From Nymphaea colorata (Eukaryota > Streptophyta > Magnoliopsida > Nymphaeales > Nymphaeaceae): a stretch of 64,000 nt of DNA. The first letter of the stretch is position 1. Every line of letters begins with the position of its first letter. The DNA lies in the NCBI RefSeq assembly GCF_008831285.2, contig NC_045148.1, forward strand, positions 24,161,878 through 24,225,877. The letters run 5' to 3'. Positions 1-12,250 of the stretch are shown piece after piece. The position numbers were made by a program, and so were the translations under genes. Below the pieces are notes generated by a model. It was not told where the DNA came from and did not search any database. It saw only the letters and a program-made list of their open reading frames with translations.

Positions 1-1603
1 ACTGCCTCTTTCTATATTTTGTGACAACAATGAGTTTCCAAAGAATGAGTACAAGTGCAAAGCCCCCACTTGCTAAAAAAATATCAACTCTGATCATGTT
101 GACATTATTGTGCTTCTTCACTCTATCTGAACATACTGGCACATGGAATTTGGGAGCTCCACATAGTGCATAATTTCCTACAAATGAATCTATGGAAAGG
201 TTTGCAAACTTTCCACCACTTGGAATCCCTCCTTCCAATAGATTGAAGGACAAATCCAAGACCTGGATGTGTTGAATTTTCTCCAATGATTTTGGTTTCT
301 CACCAGAAAGCTTGTTGTGGGAAAGGTCAATAGCTTCAATGTTTACCATACCATCAAGTCTTTTGGGAATGTGGCCCTTAAATGAATTTTTGAAGAGATT
401 CAAACATTCTAGCCTTTGGAGCCTAAATTAGGTCACAGGCAGCACTCCACTCAACTGGTTCACAGAGACATCCATTTTGCCCAATGCTGCCAAATTTCTC
501 ACTTCTAAGGGTAGCTGACCAGTGAAAAAGTTGTCTTGCAAGTAAAGCCATATCAAATCCTTCAACTCACGAAGGGTAGGAGGGATTGTTGATGAGAAAT
601 TGTTGGAATTTAAAAAAAACTTCTGTAAATTCATCAGATTGTTTATAGAGGTCGAGATTGGCCCATTGAGTGCATTCATGTCCGAATAGAGGTCAGACAT
701 GTGGACCAATTGGTAAAGTCAGTCTAGAATTGGACCTTCTAATGTGTTGCTAGAAAGAGCTAATGCCTGTAAGCTTTTCATCGATCCAATATTTGGCAGA
801 ATGGGACCCTTTATTTTGTTGAATCTCAAATCTAAGGAAATTAACTTGGTCAAGTTGGCTAAGGGCAATGGGATGGTACCTTCAATCAGATTATAGGAAA
901 GGTCAAGTATCCACAAGTGGTTTAGGCTTCCCAACTCAGGAGCAATGTTCCCCTGTAACTGATTTTGACCGATAGTAAACCACTGCAGTATACTGAGATT
1001 AGCCAAAGTAAAGGGAATGGTGCCAGTGAGCCTATTACCACGAATGCTTAAGCACTTGAGTTCTGACAAACTGCCTAGAAACTTTGGGATGCTTCCATAG
1101 AATTGGTTATCTTCTGCTGACAGTATTTGGAGACCTCGATAATGGCTCAGTGTTTGTGGAATCAACCCTTCCAAATTGTTTTCGCTTATGGAAAGTTTTT
1201 GTAGCAGAGGGAGGCGACTAAAATCAATGTGATGGTGACCATGGAAACTGTCACTCCAGAGATCAAGAACCTGTAAGAAGGAGAGATTCCTGATGTATGG
1301 GGAGAGTGGACCTTCAAATGCCTTTTCGGAGAGGTTCAGTGCAACTACCCTTTGTGAACCAGGACTGCATGAAATTTCATTCCAGTCGCAGAAAGAGATG
1401 TTTGAATTCCAATTTGATAACACATTATAAGGGTCTCTAGTGATGAGGGATTTGAAAGACAGCAATGCGAATTGATCAGTCATGTTGCTCAGAGAAACAA
1501 GGGCAGAGGGCACCTCCCTTTGGCCGAGAACTACAATCAAGGTGAAGGAGGAGAAACACAAAAGAAAGATGAGCGGCTGGGGTGACCAACCGGTGGTGGC
1601 CAT
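1..1603 (-). pseudogene. LRR receptor-like kinase, subfamily XII (Xa21-type), locus 1: ectodomain to TM
   Basis: Family role: plasma-membrane receptor kinase with an extracellular leucine-rich-repeat domain and a cytoplasmic Ser/Thr kinase, often in immunity. Seen: ATG at 1601-1603, a hydrophobic signal peptide (about residues 10-27), an N-terminal cap with CDWNEISC, about a dozen LRRs of the IPxxLxxLxxLxxLxLSxNxLxG kind, a C-terminal cap with LCGAP (about 151-180), then a hydrophobic transmembrane stretch and basic residues to the left edge. The kinase lies outside the window. Two in-frame stops interrupt it: TGA at 719-721 (a TCA Ser codon in locus 4) and TAA at 428-430. About 155 residues (6-7 LRRs) present in locus 4 are missing between GSLNHL and LWILDL, as expected from unequal recombination between repeats. 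The frame stays open otherwise, so decay looks recent. A paralogue with real stop codons, not a working gene, is the best reading. Confidence 0.88.
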
Positions 1604-2629
1604 GCCTATCCAATTTTCTATGCAGAAGATGCATGAACAAGAATCAAGGTCATCAATTTATGTATCGATTCTCTTCTAGAAATTTTTGTTATTTTCTTTT
1701 TCAAGTTGTAGGAGCTTCAGGTCTACTGCTTTGGAACACGTTGGTGCACATTTCTAAATCCAGCGGCACCACTGATGATTGGATCAATGAGACTTTTTCT
1801 TGGTACCCCTTATCTTATTTCCTTTAACCACTTCTCAACCCTATTCAATCCCAACTCTATAGAAAATTAGCCTATGTTGGATAAAAGTTTATCAAGTATG
1901 GATCAAGCTCCACACTCCAACACCAAAGATTTTATCACTCAACCGTTTTTGCCAATCGGACTATAGTATGCAATTAGCTTGAAATATTCGCTTGAGTCAG
2001 CAGGTTCATTCAAATCTGTGCCAAATCAGTTTGATACAGTTCACATGTTTTTATTTAAAAAACAATGTTTTTTATTAGCTTTTATTCATTGTTTATTTAA
2101 TTTCCAATAAATTCTGTTTTTTAATATTTTGTGCTGATTCAAAACTAAATCGTCTAGATCACCGGATTGGTCGATACATCGAAGAGGCTGATTTACTTCC
2201 ACTGATCTTCTTTGTCCGAAGCCTGTGTGTTTTACAAATTATTGCACTCCTATAGATTCTCTTCCAGAAAAAATCTTTTTTTTTTGTTTAATTCAAATTG
2301 TTGGAAGACTCAAGTCTAAGAGCAATGAAAGGGAAATCATTTGTTATTTCCACACTCAGCACCTTTGGCATGGCTGATAACATCAAGGGGATCTTTTCTT
2401 GAATTGGCTGGTACACCAAATTGAGAACATACATTGTTGACTCGATTCAGAAACTGGTTTTACTGATTAGGATATACAATTTAATTGAGGTACTAAGGAA
2501 TGTATTTACCTAAATAATGTTATCGCCTTGAACAATTATCAAGTTGCTTTTGTATTCTCTCTTCCATAAATATTCACATTTTTTTTGTTAAATTCAAGTT
2601 GTTGGAAGAGTCCTAAGTCTGGTGCTCAT
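1604..2629. other. 5' flank of locus 1; no gene seen
   Basis: The leader and upstream DNA of locus 1. From about 1675 onward it is an inverted copy of 43835 down to about 42600, interrupted by small indels. The shared TTCTAGAAGAGAAT leader motif also occurs upstream of loci 2 and 4, so part of this is the ancestral promoter region of the family. No coding sequence is supported. Confidence 0.6.
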
Positions 2630-3840
2630 GAAAAGCAAGTGACATCGCTTGTTGTTTTCCACACTCGGTGTCTCGGCACGGCCACAGATCGCCGCTGATC
2701 ACATCAATGGGACTTTTTTTGATTCCACATCCAGCACCTTGCCTGGCACACAAGATTACATGAACAAGACTTTTTCTTCACAACCCTTAACAACATATTT
2801 CCAATGTCATGCTCTCTTCTCTTCTTGCCTTCTCTTATCTTCTTGCCAGTTTTCTAGCTTTTTTTTCTGGGGTTTTTCAATTAAACAACCTACACTGCAT
2901 TTAGAAGAACCGGCCTGTTGGTAGGGCTGCACGATGGCTCGACTCGGCTCAAAAATCTTGTGCTCAAGGTCAAGCTCGAGCTCGAGTCAACTACACAAAA
3001 TCGAGCTCAACATCGACTCATTTAACTCACTTAACTTGTTTAGGCGTTAACTCGTATAAGCGTTAACTTGTGTAACTTATGTAAGTGTTAAGGTCGCGTG
3101 TAGGTGTTTAAGCTCGTGCAACTTGCAAAAATTTGTTTTTATCCTCAAAGTTTAAACCAGTGATTCAGTGAACTTGTTTTTGTAATATTATATGGAATAC
3201 TGGTGCGAGTCGAGTCGAGTATAAACGAGTTGTGTTCCTGAAACTCAAACTCGATTCGCATCGGTACTCTATATAACATTTGCCAAAACCATTTCACTGA
3301 ATCACTGGTTTTAACTTTGAGGGGAAAGAACACATTTTCACAGCTTATACGAATTAATGCTTACACGATTTAAATGAGTTAACGCTCACATGAGTTAAAC
3401 GAGTTAATGCTTACACGAGTTAACACCTAAATGAGTTAAATGGGTTAAACGAGTCAAGTTCCAGCTTGATTTTATGTAGTCGAGTCGAGCTCGATCATGT
3501 TATGAGGATCTTGACTCAAGTTTGAGCCGAGCTCAAGCTCAAGTTTTTTGAGTTGAATCAAGCTCGAGCTGGCCAATCTCAGGTCCAACTTGTGAAGAAA
3601 AAGTCCTATGAATATGACTATGTTGAAAACTGGCAAGGAAATATGTTTTTAAGGGTTGTGAAGAAAAAGTCTTGTTGATGTAATCGTGCGTGCCAACTAA
3701 GTTCCTGGATGTGGAAATAAGAAGTCCATCAAATTAGAAAAAGTCCCATTGATGTGATCTGCGGCCGTGCCGTGAACACCGAGTGTGGAAAACAACAAGC
3801 GATATCACTTGCTTTTCATGAGCACCAGCATCATTTTTGT
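2630..3840. repeat. nested inverted repeat around a GAGTCGAGCTC-rich fold-back MITE
   Basis: Outer arms: about 2630-2925 and 3590-3838 are inverted copies of each other, with the shared motif ACAACAAGCGATATCACTTG. Inside, about 2926-3576 is itself palindromic: both halves are built from degenerate GAGTTAACGCTTACAC units and end in AGCTCGAG-rich tracts. The left tip GTAGGGCTGCACGATGG resembles short plant hAT-like MITEs with TAGGG ends. A shorter inverted copy of the whole block lies at 42197-42890. No protein is encoded. Confidence 0.6.
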
Positions 3841-3845
3841 TTAAA

Positions 3846-4600
3846 GTTAACAGCATAAATGCTAGTTCTTTTTGATAAATCCTGTTTCACTTCTTATTTG
3901 GCTTAGTAATCAACTAATCAATTGTTCAAAGCAGGTAAATTTAAACAGTCGAGGAAAGGAATAAAATTTTGACAGAAGTCATTAAGAATGTCTTCAAGCT
4001 ATGCAGAATTTGCCAGGTCAATTTTTAAGATATGCAGTTCATTAGCTGATTTATTTATGCCATCTCTTATTGTTAGATGTCATATGCAAAGTCTGGATGA
4101 TGCGAAATGTACATGACCTTGAAGACGATCAAAAGCTGTTTTTGGGAGTTCTAGCCAAGTTATCAGCCTGCCAAGAGAACAAAAAGCACATAGCAAGAGC
4201 AGGTGCTGTCCCTCACGTTCTTGATTTATCAGCCTACATCAATACCCTCATTAGGGAAAGCTGCGCCGTGATCCTTGAGCGGCTTGTGGCAACCAGTTGA
4301 ATTCAATTTCTTGTTGATGCATGTGCTGTTGCTTTAGGCCTGCAACCTATAGTCACCAACTTGCTACACTTTCTGCAAAATCCAATTTCAAACCATGTGC
4401 TTAGGAAGCTAGCTTTAGGGGCATTAGTTGGTATATGCAGATCAAGGGAAGAATCTGTAAACAAAGCTTTCTCTTATGCTAAGGGCATTTCAATTATTCT
4501 GCCTCTCCTAAAAGACACGAATTTTGAAACATTGAAATCCAAGAAATGGCCATTAACTTGGTGTTCTGCTTCTGTGCGTGCTCTGCAAATAGCAAAATGA
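3846..4600 (+). pseudogene. Armadillo-repeat protein gene fragment
   Basis: From about 4070 to 4600 one frame reads through an ARM-like protein, broken by a single TGA at 4298-4300. Visible ARM hallmarks are LAKLSACQENKKHIARAGAV (the ENKxxIxxAGAVP loop) and LRKLALGALVGICRS in the second half. ARM repeats are alpha-helical protein-binding solenoids; I cannot assign this fragment to a named gene. 3846-4069 looks like adjoining intron or untranslated DNA. The first part (3846-4110) recurs at 27830-28130, 31960-32190 and 60640-60830, and the coding part recurs inverted at 23975-24440 inside a hAT element. It is therefore a dispersed fragment, not an intact gene. Confidence 0.6.
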
Positions 4601-5574
4601 AAATCATTGGGTAAGAAAGAGAAAGGGGACAGCAGATTGGTAGGTTTGGAACTTCACATTTTTAAAATGAAAACATACACCTTAGATTCTCGCACATTTT
4701 CGTTCCTATTTCCCCAAAAACACAGCTTGTTCGCACGTTTCTAGGCCCATCTCTCTATTGATTCTTGCAGATTGATGTAAAATTAGCTTAGTGATAAGGA
4801 AAGACCAGAAATTTCTAGCAGCCAAACACTACAGCAGATATGTATAAAGGCTTAAAATCATCTTTTGTGAATTCGTTAACCTTTCCGATTCAACGCATAG
4901 AAAATATCGACAAAGTAGACCAGCAAGATTTTGTTAAGAAAATGGAAAGAGATCACCCTTCCATTAACTTTGCAAACAACTCATGCACGACATGACACCC
5001 TAGTTTCTTGCCCATCAAATTTCAGAAAAGAAGAACAACAAACAAGAGATAGAAATAAGACCCATTTTGAAATTAAGGAAGGGGAAAGTTTGGTATCTCA
5101 ACTTCAAGTCTGGACAACAAAATAGAGAAGAATCCGATGGAGAGGATCATACTACAGGGAAACGAGTGCTGAGTTTCTTCCTCATCTTGCCTCCTCCAAT
5201 CCCTTCTTCCTTTGCAGTGACTTGAGCTGCGCCCACCTGACACCCCACCGACATATGTTAGAGAAAACAAAAATGCAAAAATAGATAGAAAGCAAGAGAG
5301 AACAACATGTAGGCAGGAAGCTTGCCTTCTTTTCTGCAGGAAGACATCGCCTCCTCGCCAGTGGCCACCTGAAACCTTGAATCGCCAGTCGCCTCCTGAA
5401 ACCATGAAGGCTGAAGGGGAGCTGCCGTGGGCTGCAAAGTAATGATCTTAAGAGTTAGGGTTGCATCTAGGGGCAAAAACTTTCGAAACCAGGAAAAATG
5501 AAAAGGGAAAAGTTAAACTTTCCCGCCTGAGACAAGGGGTTTGGGATCCGTTTTTTTAATTAAAAAATAAGTAT
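4601..5574. other. duplicated block downstream of the ARM fragment; short reading frames only
   Basis: An inverted copy of this block lies at about 23340-23975, inside the hAT element. On the minus strand 5073-5476 holds overlapping short frames, one containing RRDWRRQDEEETQHSF, and similar residues are kept in the 23350-23589 copy on the plus strand. This may be a first exon or leader of the captured gene. I do not recognise it, and conservation between two recent copies does not prove coding. Confidence 0.4.
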
Positions 5575-5593
5575 GTAAAAATTGCTACCCATT

Positions 5594-5774
5594 TTCGAGC
5601 CTAGTCGAGCTTTAACAGTTCGAGTTTAGTGAACTCGAACTCAACTCGATTATTTGAACGAGTCAACTCATGAACTCGATCTTGACTCATTCCACAAATG
5701 ATGTAGCTCGAACTCGTTCAGAGGCCGAGCTTTAACAAGTCGAGCTCAAGCAGCTCGACTCATTGTTCACCCCT
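5594..5774. repeat. truncated hAT-like MITE, GAGTCGAGC family
   Basis: The right end read on the minus strand begins TAGGGGTGAACAATGAGTCG, the usual tip of this plant MITE family. The body is made of CGAGCT/AGCTCG words. The left terminal repeat is not found, so the copy looks truncated. Confidence 0.45.
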
Positions 5775-7929
5775 ATAGACAGACAACCAATCATCTTCAA
5801 TAACATGCATCAAACCACCAATAAGAAGGAATTTTTTTTTAGAAGCAAAGAGCAAAGGGTGGGAAGCTTCTTTATCTCTATTTTTTAATTCTTTTAATAT
5901 ATGCTTGATTTCTTAATATTTTTCAAAATTTATTTTTATAATCAAAATACATTTCAAATTAGGTGTGCTTGGGCCCATTTCAAATATGTACGAAATGTTT
6001 AATAAATATTTATATTATATGTGTGTGTGTGTGTGTGTGTGTGCATTTCAACAAGTCGATTTTTTTTTACTGAATTTGACTATAAATTGCTTTATATTTT
6101 CATATTTTCTTTTTATGAACAAATATTTTTTTCTTCATTTTCACCTGGTTGGTTAAGATGTTTTAACTGTTAGCTTATCAATTTTCTCAACAAGTTCACG
6201 AACATAATTTATCATATTTGACTTCTATGTCTTCAAATTGTTTAAGGCTACGTTAAATTATTTTCACATATCTTTTTTGATAAATTCTCTTTTTTTAAAT
6301 ATTTGTCGAAAGCAAATAGTATATTGAACTTTGATTGGTCTATTGAACAACTAGTATGTTTGACTTTCATACTTTTTTTCACATTGATTCTGCAGACTGA
6401 ACATTGATTGGTCAATTTTTAAATAAAACATATATTTAATTGAATAAACTATTATTTGGTGCTGATCTCTTATTAAGAATTATTAAATCAGGTAAGCCAT
6501 ATTATTTCCAATTTAAAAAAGACTTATTTAATGTTTTTTTCATTTCATTGAGTTAATTGAAATAATTTGTGGTACATCCGCAAGAAGAGTGTTCAATTAT
6601 ATATCACATAATTCATTAGTCTTCTTAGTTTTATTGCAATAAATGTTTTATATATCACATAATTTATTAAATCAAACAATTTGTTGTTTTCATATTAGTT
6701 AAAAAGTTTTTGTTTTCAAATTTGTAAATTATGTGTTATATATCAAATAACTATGACTTTTGGATAGATGTTATGATTATACAAAATAATTTACTTGATT
6801 GATTAAATAAGTAATTGTTAATTTGATAAATAAAACTTTTTTATGAGTTCAGCAGTTTTTTCATATTAAAATATCTATTTGAGATTATGCATAGTGAAGT
6901 ATATTTTTTGCTATCAGCTTTTTTTTTTAGTTTTCATAAGAAACATTTATTAACATATTACATTTACATGGTCAAATTGCACAAACATAATTATATTAAT
7001 TAAAGTACATTGTTTGGTACTTATGTTCAAGAAGCAACTTCTTTGGTTTCTGTCAAATTCCGACTTTATGAGCCTCAAAAATTTGAAATTGGTCTGATAA
7101 CTACAAAAAAACACCATAAGCCTTTGCTATAGTCACCATAAACTATGGCTATGTGATAATTATTGCTAATGCTTAGTTGCAAGGTGTTTTTAGGGGTCAT
7201 TTTTTAAACAAATTTATCATCAATCAATTTTTGACAGTCGATCAATTTTAATTCCTAGAGGTCCCTCCTACCTCAATACCAATAATTTTTTTTTTTTGAA
7301 ACATGCATTTTTTTAAATATATAATATAGATATTCTCGCAACTAATTTGACATAATGGTCCATTAAAAAATTTGTAGTTCTAAAAGTGTCTTTTTCATAT
7401 TTTTTAAAATGCCCATTTTGTTGAATTTCTTGATTGAAGTTTTCTTTATTATTTCCAATTAAATAAATAAATTATTTAAGATCTCCTATTTAGTTGATGC
7501 CTTAACTATAATGGTTTGCTTGATTACAAAAAAGTGTTTAATTAAATAAAATTTTAATTAATTAATTACTTTTATATGATATTTTAAATATTATAAGTTA
7601 AATGGTGTATATGGTAACTATAGAGCTATTATTATATGCAACTTCAAGAAACTCATTTGCTTTTAGTGAAATACCTTCATATAAAATTCATATTCTTTTT
7701 TTGTCATAACGTAAACTAAGTGGGTTTGGCTAGACCTTATGCCCAAACCTCTACCATTGACATAGGTTACAACTTCAAAACCTATTGTCACCAACTCAAG
7801 CTCCCACCAGATATTTATTTAAAACCGAATCCGATATGATTTTGTTAAGCGGATGGTAAATTCCTTACCATATCTGAAATTTTTAAAAGTAATTCGGATG
7901 GATCCAAGTCTGATCCATTGATATCCCTA
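5775..7929. mobile_element. remnant of the hAT family that also forms 22065-24934
   Basis: Very AT-rich DNA matching about 22190-23340 in inverted orientation over most of its length. Its right end, read on the minus strand, starts TAGGGATATCAATGGATC at 7929, a degenerate form of the TAGGGATGTCAACGGATC terminal repeat of the intact relative. With the ARM fragment to its left it looks like an older, longer member of the same element. I could not find the left terminus or a target duplication. It includes a GT microsatellite at about 6018-6043. Confidence 0.5.
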
Positions 7930-9255
7930 CCTTTGGGGAACTCCTTGAGCCCTCTAACTTCATCTCTCTTCCTTCATTTATTCTTCTCTCTCTCTTTGAA
8001 CACTTCTTCGTCTTCAAACTTTGGATTCTCCTTCTTTTCTAACCTTCATCTTCAATGAGTAGAAAGGGGAGCACGTGGAGACCCTTGGAAAGCTTCTTCA
8101 ACACGTGAGAGTTTTCATTTTTCATTGTCTGATTAAAGTAATGGACTCATCTATTCTTGAACTCTACCATCTCAAGGTATGTAGCATCACTTTCTTCTAA
8201 TCTTCCCTTCATCATCTCCCCATGGCCATGTAAGTGAGCTCTTGAAATTTCCTCCTCAAAGCCAAGAGCCACTTTTGAGTGCATTGGAAGTATGAGCAAT
8301 GTTAAGCCAAGTCTTGTTCACGATATGTGTTCTGTTCAACCTTCAATTGAGTGTATGCCTTCATTATATCACTACAGACAATATGCATGTATAGCAAGTT
8401 GAATTTTGAGTTTGGGGCTTGTCCAACCCAAGAAAAGCACTTTGAATATATAGATGTTAAAATGCATTTTGACATCATTTAGATGTACATTCCGTTGATA
8501 AAATACCTATTGGTTGTCGTGTTAGTAGCCTTAGAAGTGTGATCCACCTTTAAAAGTGTCTTCCCAACGGGATTGAAGAACAAGAGGAGCACTCTTTTTT
8601 GATAGTTGCTTTTTTTTCTGAAGTTAGTCTATCTCCCACACCCAATGGTGGGAGAGGCGTACTCTTTTTGCAATAATAAATGAAATATTTTCAACTTTGT
8701 CTTTATATATAATATATGTATATATATATCTTATTTTTAAAAGGACTTCGAAAATAAGTTCTCCCTCAGGAGGCTCTGGAGACTTAGCCAAGCCTCTCCC
8801 CTGAGCCCAAGTTTCTCTATTGCCTACATAAAATACTGAAGTTGAAATTTTCAAAATTATCTCCTAAATCTGAATTTCTATACAAAAACAAAAGAGGGGT
8901 TAAAATATCTTGTTATTAGATCCTTTTTCTTCCTTCTTTTCTTCGCTCTTTCTTATTTTGTCTTTTTTTTAGAATATTTATATCTCTCTGATTATTCCTC
9001 TAAATCTATCTTTTATTAGTTTTCCTTTCTCTATTTCTTCTCTCCCTTAAAAATCTTTTCGTCTCTCTCTCTCTTTGTGACGCACACACACACACATATT
9101 TTTCACTTAAACTCTCTTGCTCTTCTACTAGTTTTCTCTTTATTTCTTTCCTATTTCTTATAAATCTTTATTTCTCTCTCTCTTAATTTTCTCTTAAAAA
9201 TCTCTTGCTCTTTTACTGGTTATTCTCTATCTATATTTTCTCTCTTAAAAATATT

Positions 9256-9288
<33 letters not shown>

Positions 9289-10519
9289 TTCTGTTTTGAA
9301 CAAGGTTTATGAAATACTTTCCTTTAAAAAGAATTTCCTTCCTTCGCTTTATAAAGTTTTAACTTCGTTACCAAGTATCAGAACACATACAGGTTGAAGA
9401 TGATGTTCGAGTCAATATGAAATGCATTGAGAATGAACATGGCCATAGGATTAGTTATCCCTGGTAAAGATGTTGGAAATAGCCAAGCCTGGTACCAACA
9501 GGCCAGTCCCTTTTTTGTTCTTTTGAAAATAAAAATAATTTTTTAATACACTCCAAAAACAAAACCTAAAAAATTTTAGGATGCCAATACCCTATTTGGA
9601 CATAAGGCAATATCAGGCTGGGTGATGGTCACAGATAGCAATGCTTCCACAATACTTCATTATAAAGCAGCAGCCTTGGACATTGAGTTGTTACCAGCAA
9701 ATAATGTTATGAATGTGGCCATCAGCGTGTTCATGGGTTTGGCTTCATGCATTTTTGCATGCTTGAAAAGAATGAAGATATTACTTTCTTTGAGATAACA
9801 CCAAGCTTCCTCTTAACATTGGTGGAGGATTCACTTCATGGGAAATAGAATGAGGATTTTTCAAGTTTCATTTTTGGTTGTGGGGGGAGGGGTCTTCTGT
9901 TTAACAAACAGGGCCATTTTGGTCTTTTTGATCATTTTTAGTCCATAACACATGGTCCTTTTTTAGAGGGCCATTACATATAACATGCTTCAATAACACA
10001 ATGTTGCTCATAGCATATAATTATCATCCTCCTCATTCCAGGGCTTTTCTTTTGATAAAATTGGACTTCAGTGCAAAACTTACTGGAATTGTCCATTTTC
10101 AGTCATTCTTCTTGTTGTGCATTTTTTTGGTAGGTTTGAGAAATTATCCTGAGGATATAGTACATCAAAATTTTTGAAAATTGAAAGGATTTGTGTGGAC
10201 CGTGGCTAATGAGGTGTCCTTACTTAGAATAAGGCACAAACTGCAATAATGGACAAAGTTCCAAGCCTCTCTAACGTAACTTGCACTAGAAATGTGCGAG
10301 TTGATCTACAAGATTGTTCACCCAGATGCCTTAGGAATAGAACACACAAGCATATTAAGTGCAACTGTAATTGAGCAATGCAAGTGAGAGCTCTCAATGA
10401 AAGCAATCAAACTACATTTCCACCTCCAACTATTTTAGCCAATGGTTGGCGCCCTGGAATTAAATCTCATTCTATCTATGGATATATTTGAATTGTCCTT
10501 CTAATATTCATGTCTTTTG
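7930..10519. other. gene-free DNA downstream of locus 2
   Basis: No gene seen. The CT-rich block 8900-9290 contains CA and TA microsatellites. About 9360-10510 matches 40195-41330 in inverted orientation, the DNA downstream of locus 4, so this is shared 3' flank of two paralogues. A 60-residue minus frame at 10224-10406 is not supported as a gene. Confidence 0.5.
9258..9286. repeat. (TA)n microsatellite
   Basis: Uninterrupted TA dinucleotides, about 14 units, in a CT-rich gene-free tract. Confidence 0.95.
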
Positions 10520-10849
10520 TCATATCCTTCTCAGCCCTACAACCACTTCCTTCATGTCCATTCTCTCACTTGGAGACACCCTTGAACATGACAAGCCTAT
10601 CTCCATGATCATCACCAGCAGATCATTCATAGCAGCTGATCTTTCAGCGGGAGTAATATTGCTCTCATTCAAAAGATGGCTGTCAATGACATCTGAAATT
10701 GCAACAGGAAATGCTTCTGCCACCCATTGCCTCAAAGTAAAATCCCCATCAAACTATTCATCATAGGCTTTCTTCATGTAAACACCTCAAGGAGGAGAAT
10801 TCCATAGCAGTAGACATCGGCCTTGGTGGACACCTTTCCAGCCAAAATT
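10520..10849 (-). pseudogene. LRR receptor kinase locus 2, exon 2 (kinase C-lobe)
   Basis: The family's second exon: after an acceptor (AATTAG just above 10849) the minus strand encodes AGKVSTKADVYCYGILLLEV, kinase subdomain IX, then RQWVAEAFPVAISDVIDSHL and the subdomain XI region GLSCSRVSPSERMDM. A TGA follows EVFT, a short deletion disrupts the stretch before RQW, and the C terminus is cut by TGA at 10520-10522, where locus 4 has CGA. Exon 1 is 6.8 kb away at 17644-20403. Together these make one broken gene. Confidence 0.8.
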
Positions 10850-11058
10850 CTAATTCAACAATTCAACAATATTAGACATGAATAGCAAGCAGAACATAAT
10901 TGGCTATTGCTCATCTAGATACAATTCCACTAATTTGTTTTGGGCAAGAGGCCTGGAAATTAATGGACTCAAGATCAATTGAACCCCGAATCCTGCTTTT
11001 CTCTTGTTGTATTATCATATATACATCTAAAAAAGAATAAGATATTATGATTTGGAAC

Positions 11059-11310
11059 TAGACATGGTGTGCCGCCAGATAGGGCCCGGGTTCGAGCCCG
11101 CCAGATCGGGCCCAGGTCAGCCTAACGGGGGCCGAATCCGTCTCGATAAATTTTAAATATTAATTTTATTTTATTAATATATATATTTTTTTATTTAAAA
11201 TATATTTTACATTAAAAAATTATTTTGTATTTAAAAAATATTTTTTTATGTAACCGTGCTGGGCCTTGGCTCGGATGTCGAACATCGGGTTGAACCAATG
11301 CCCAGGTCTA
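11059..11310. mobile_element. GC-rich hAT MITE in the locus 2 intron
   Basis: A 252-bp insertion with TAGAC/GTCTA tips and GGCCC-rich ends around an AT-rich core. It is flanked by TTTGGAAC (11051-11058) and TTTCGAAC (11311-11318), a decayed 8-bp target duplication. The same element sits at the homologous place, inverted, in the locus 4 intron (39365-39650). Locus 3 has the single unfilled site TTTAGAAC at 55739-55746. Confidence 0.75.
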
Positions 11311-11332
11311 TTTCGAACTGAAGTCCTATGTA

Positions 11333-12250
11333 TATGATCGGTAGATGGTGATTTTCATAGCGAGATAATATTGGACAATAGAGCATCTTAATTTTGAAAG
11401 GATTAAATCTCAAGCAGAGTATAAATATACGAGGTTTGATTCGGGAAGATATAGACTCCATAGGGATGCATGTATAAATTAAAAATAGGTGTCTGACGAT
11501 TGAATCTTGGAAGAAATGACGACTCGATATGATCATATAAGTAGTAAAATGAGAAGAAAGACACGCAATAGATATTGAAGCTAGAAAATTATTTGGGTAA
11601 ATATAAATGAGGGAAAAAAGAAATGCATGACCTAAGTCAAGCACGTGTTGATCACAAACTAAGATTGAGGGTAAAATAATGTAAATTGCCTTAATAAAAT
11701 GGAAGCATGGACAAAATTGATATGTGAGGGTTCACGTGTCCGAAGCTTGGATATGAAAGAATTTTTGAGAAGTGATTTGGGCAAAGCTTGTAGAAAATTT
11801 GTTGTAGAAATATGATAGGCAAATAGTGATTTTCATTGAGAGATATCAAGTTAATAGTATAGGAAAATAGAGAAAATTAGACCTCAAGTAGAGTACAATA
11901 AATACATGAAGCTTGATACATATAGATTCAATAAGTTAACATCACATGTTTGATGATTGAAAATAGAAGATAGCAAAGATTGATATTCAATTTGGAATAA
12001 ATGATTAGCCAATAAAATCATGAAAGTAATAAAATAGGGAGAAAGATATACTATAGGTGTTGATGGTAAAAAGCTATTTAGCTAAATGTGAATGATGGAA
12101 AAAGAATGCATGACCTAAGTCGAGCAAAGTTGGTAATTAAGCCAATAACTGCTATCATGTTTAAGAATATGAGGTTGGACCAATGAATAAACGAGGGTTT
12201 GATGAAATGTAGATCTTGAAGTAATTCTGAAAAACAGATTTGCTAAATGA
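11333..12250. repeat. two diverged tandem copies of a ~480-bp repeat
   Basis: 11338-11790 and about 11816-12240 are alignable direct copies: both open with TATGAT, pass through GATTAAATCTCAAG-like and AGTAAAA-like words, and share AATGCATGACCTAAGTC. A third, closer copy is at 16777-17248. There is no coding potential; the frame at 11246-11644 is a by-product. Confidence 0.65.

Noticed and set aside
11246-11644. 132-residue minus frame, similar frame at 16757-17026
   Set aside because: Both lie in copies of the same ~480-bp noncoding repeat; the composition is AT-rich and nothing resembles a known domain.
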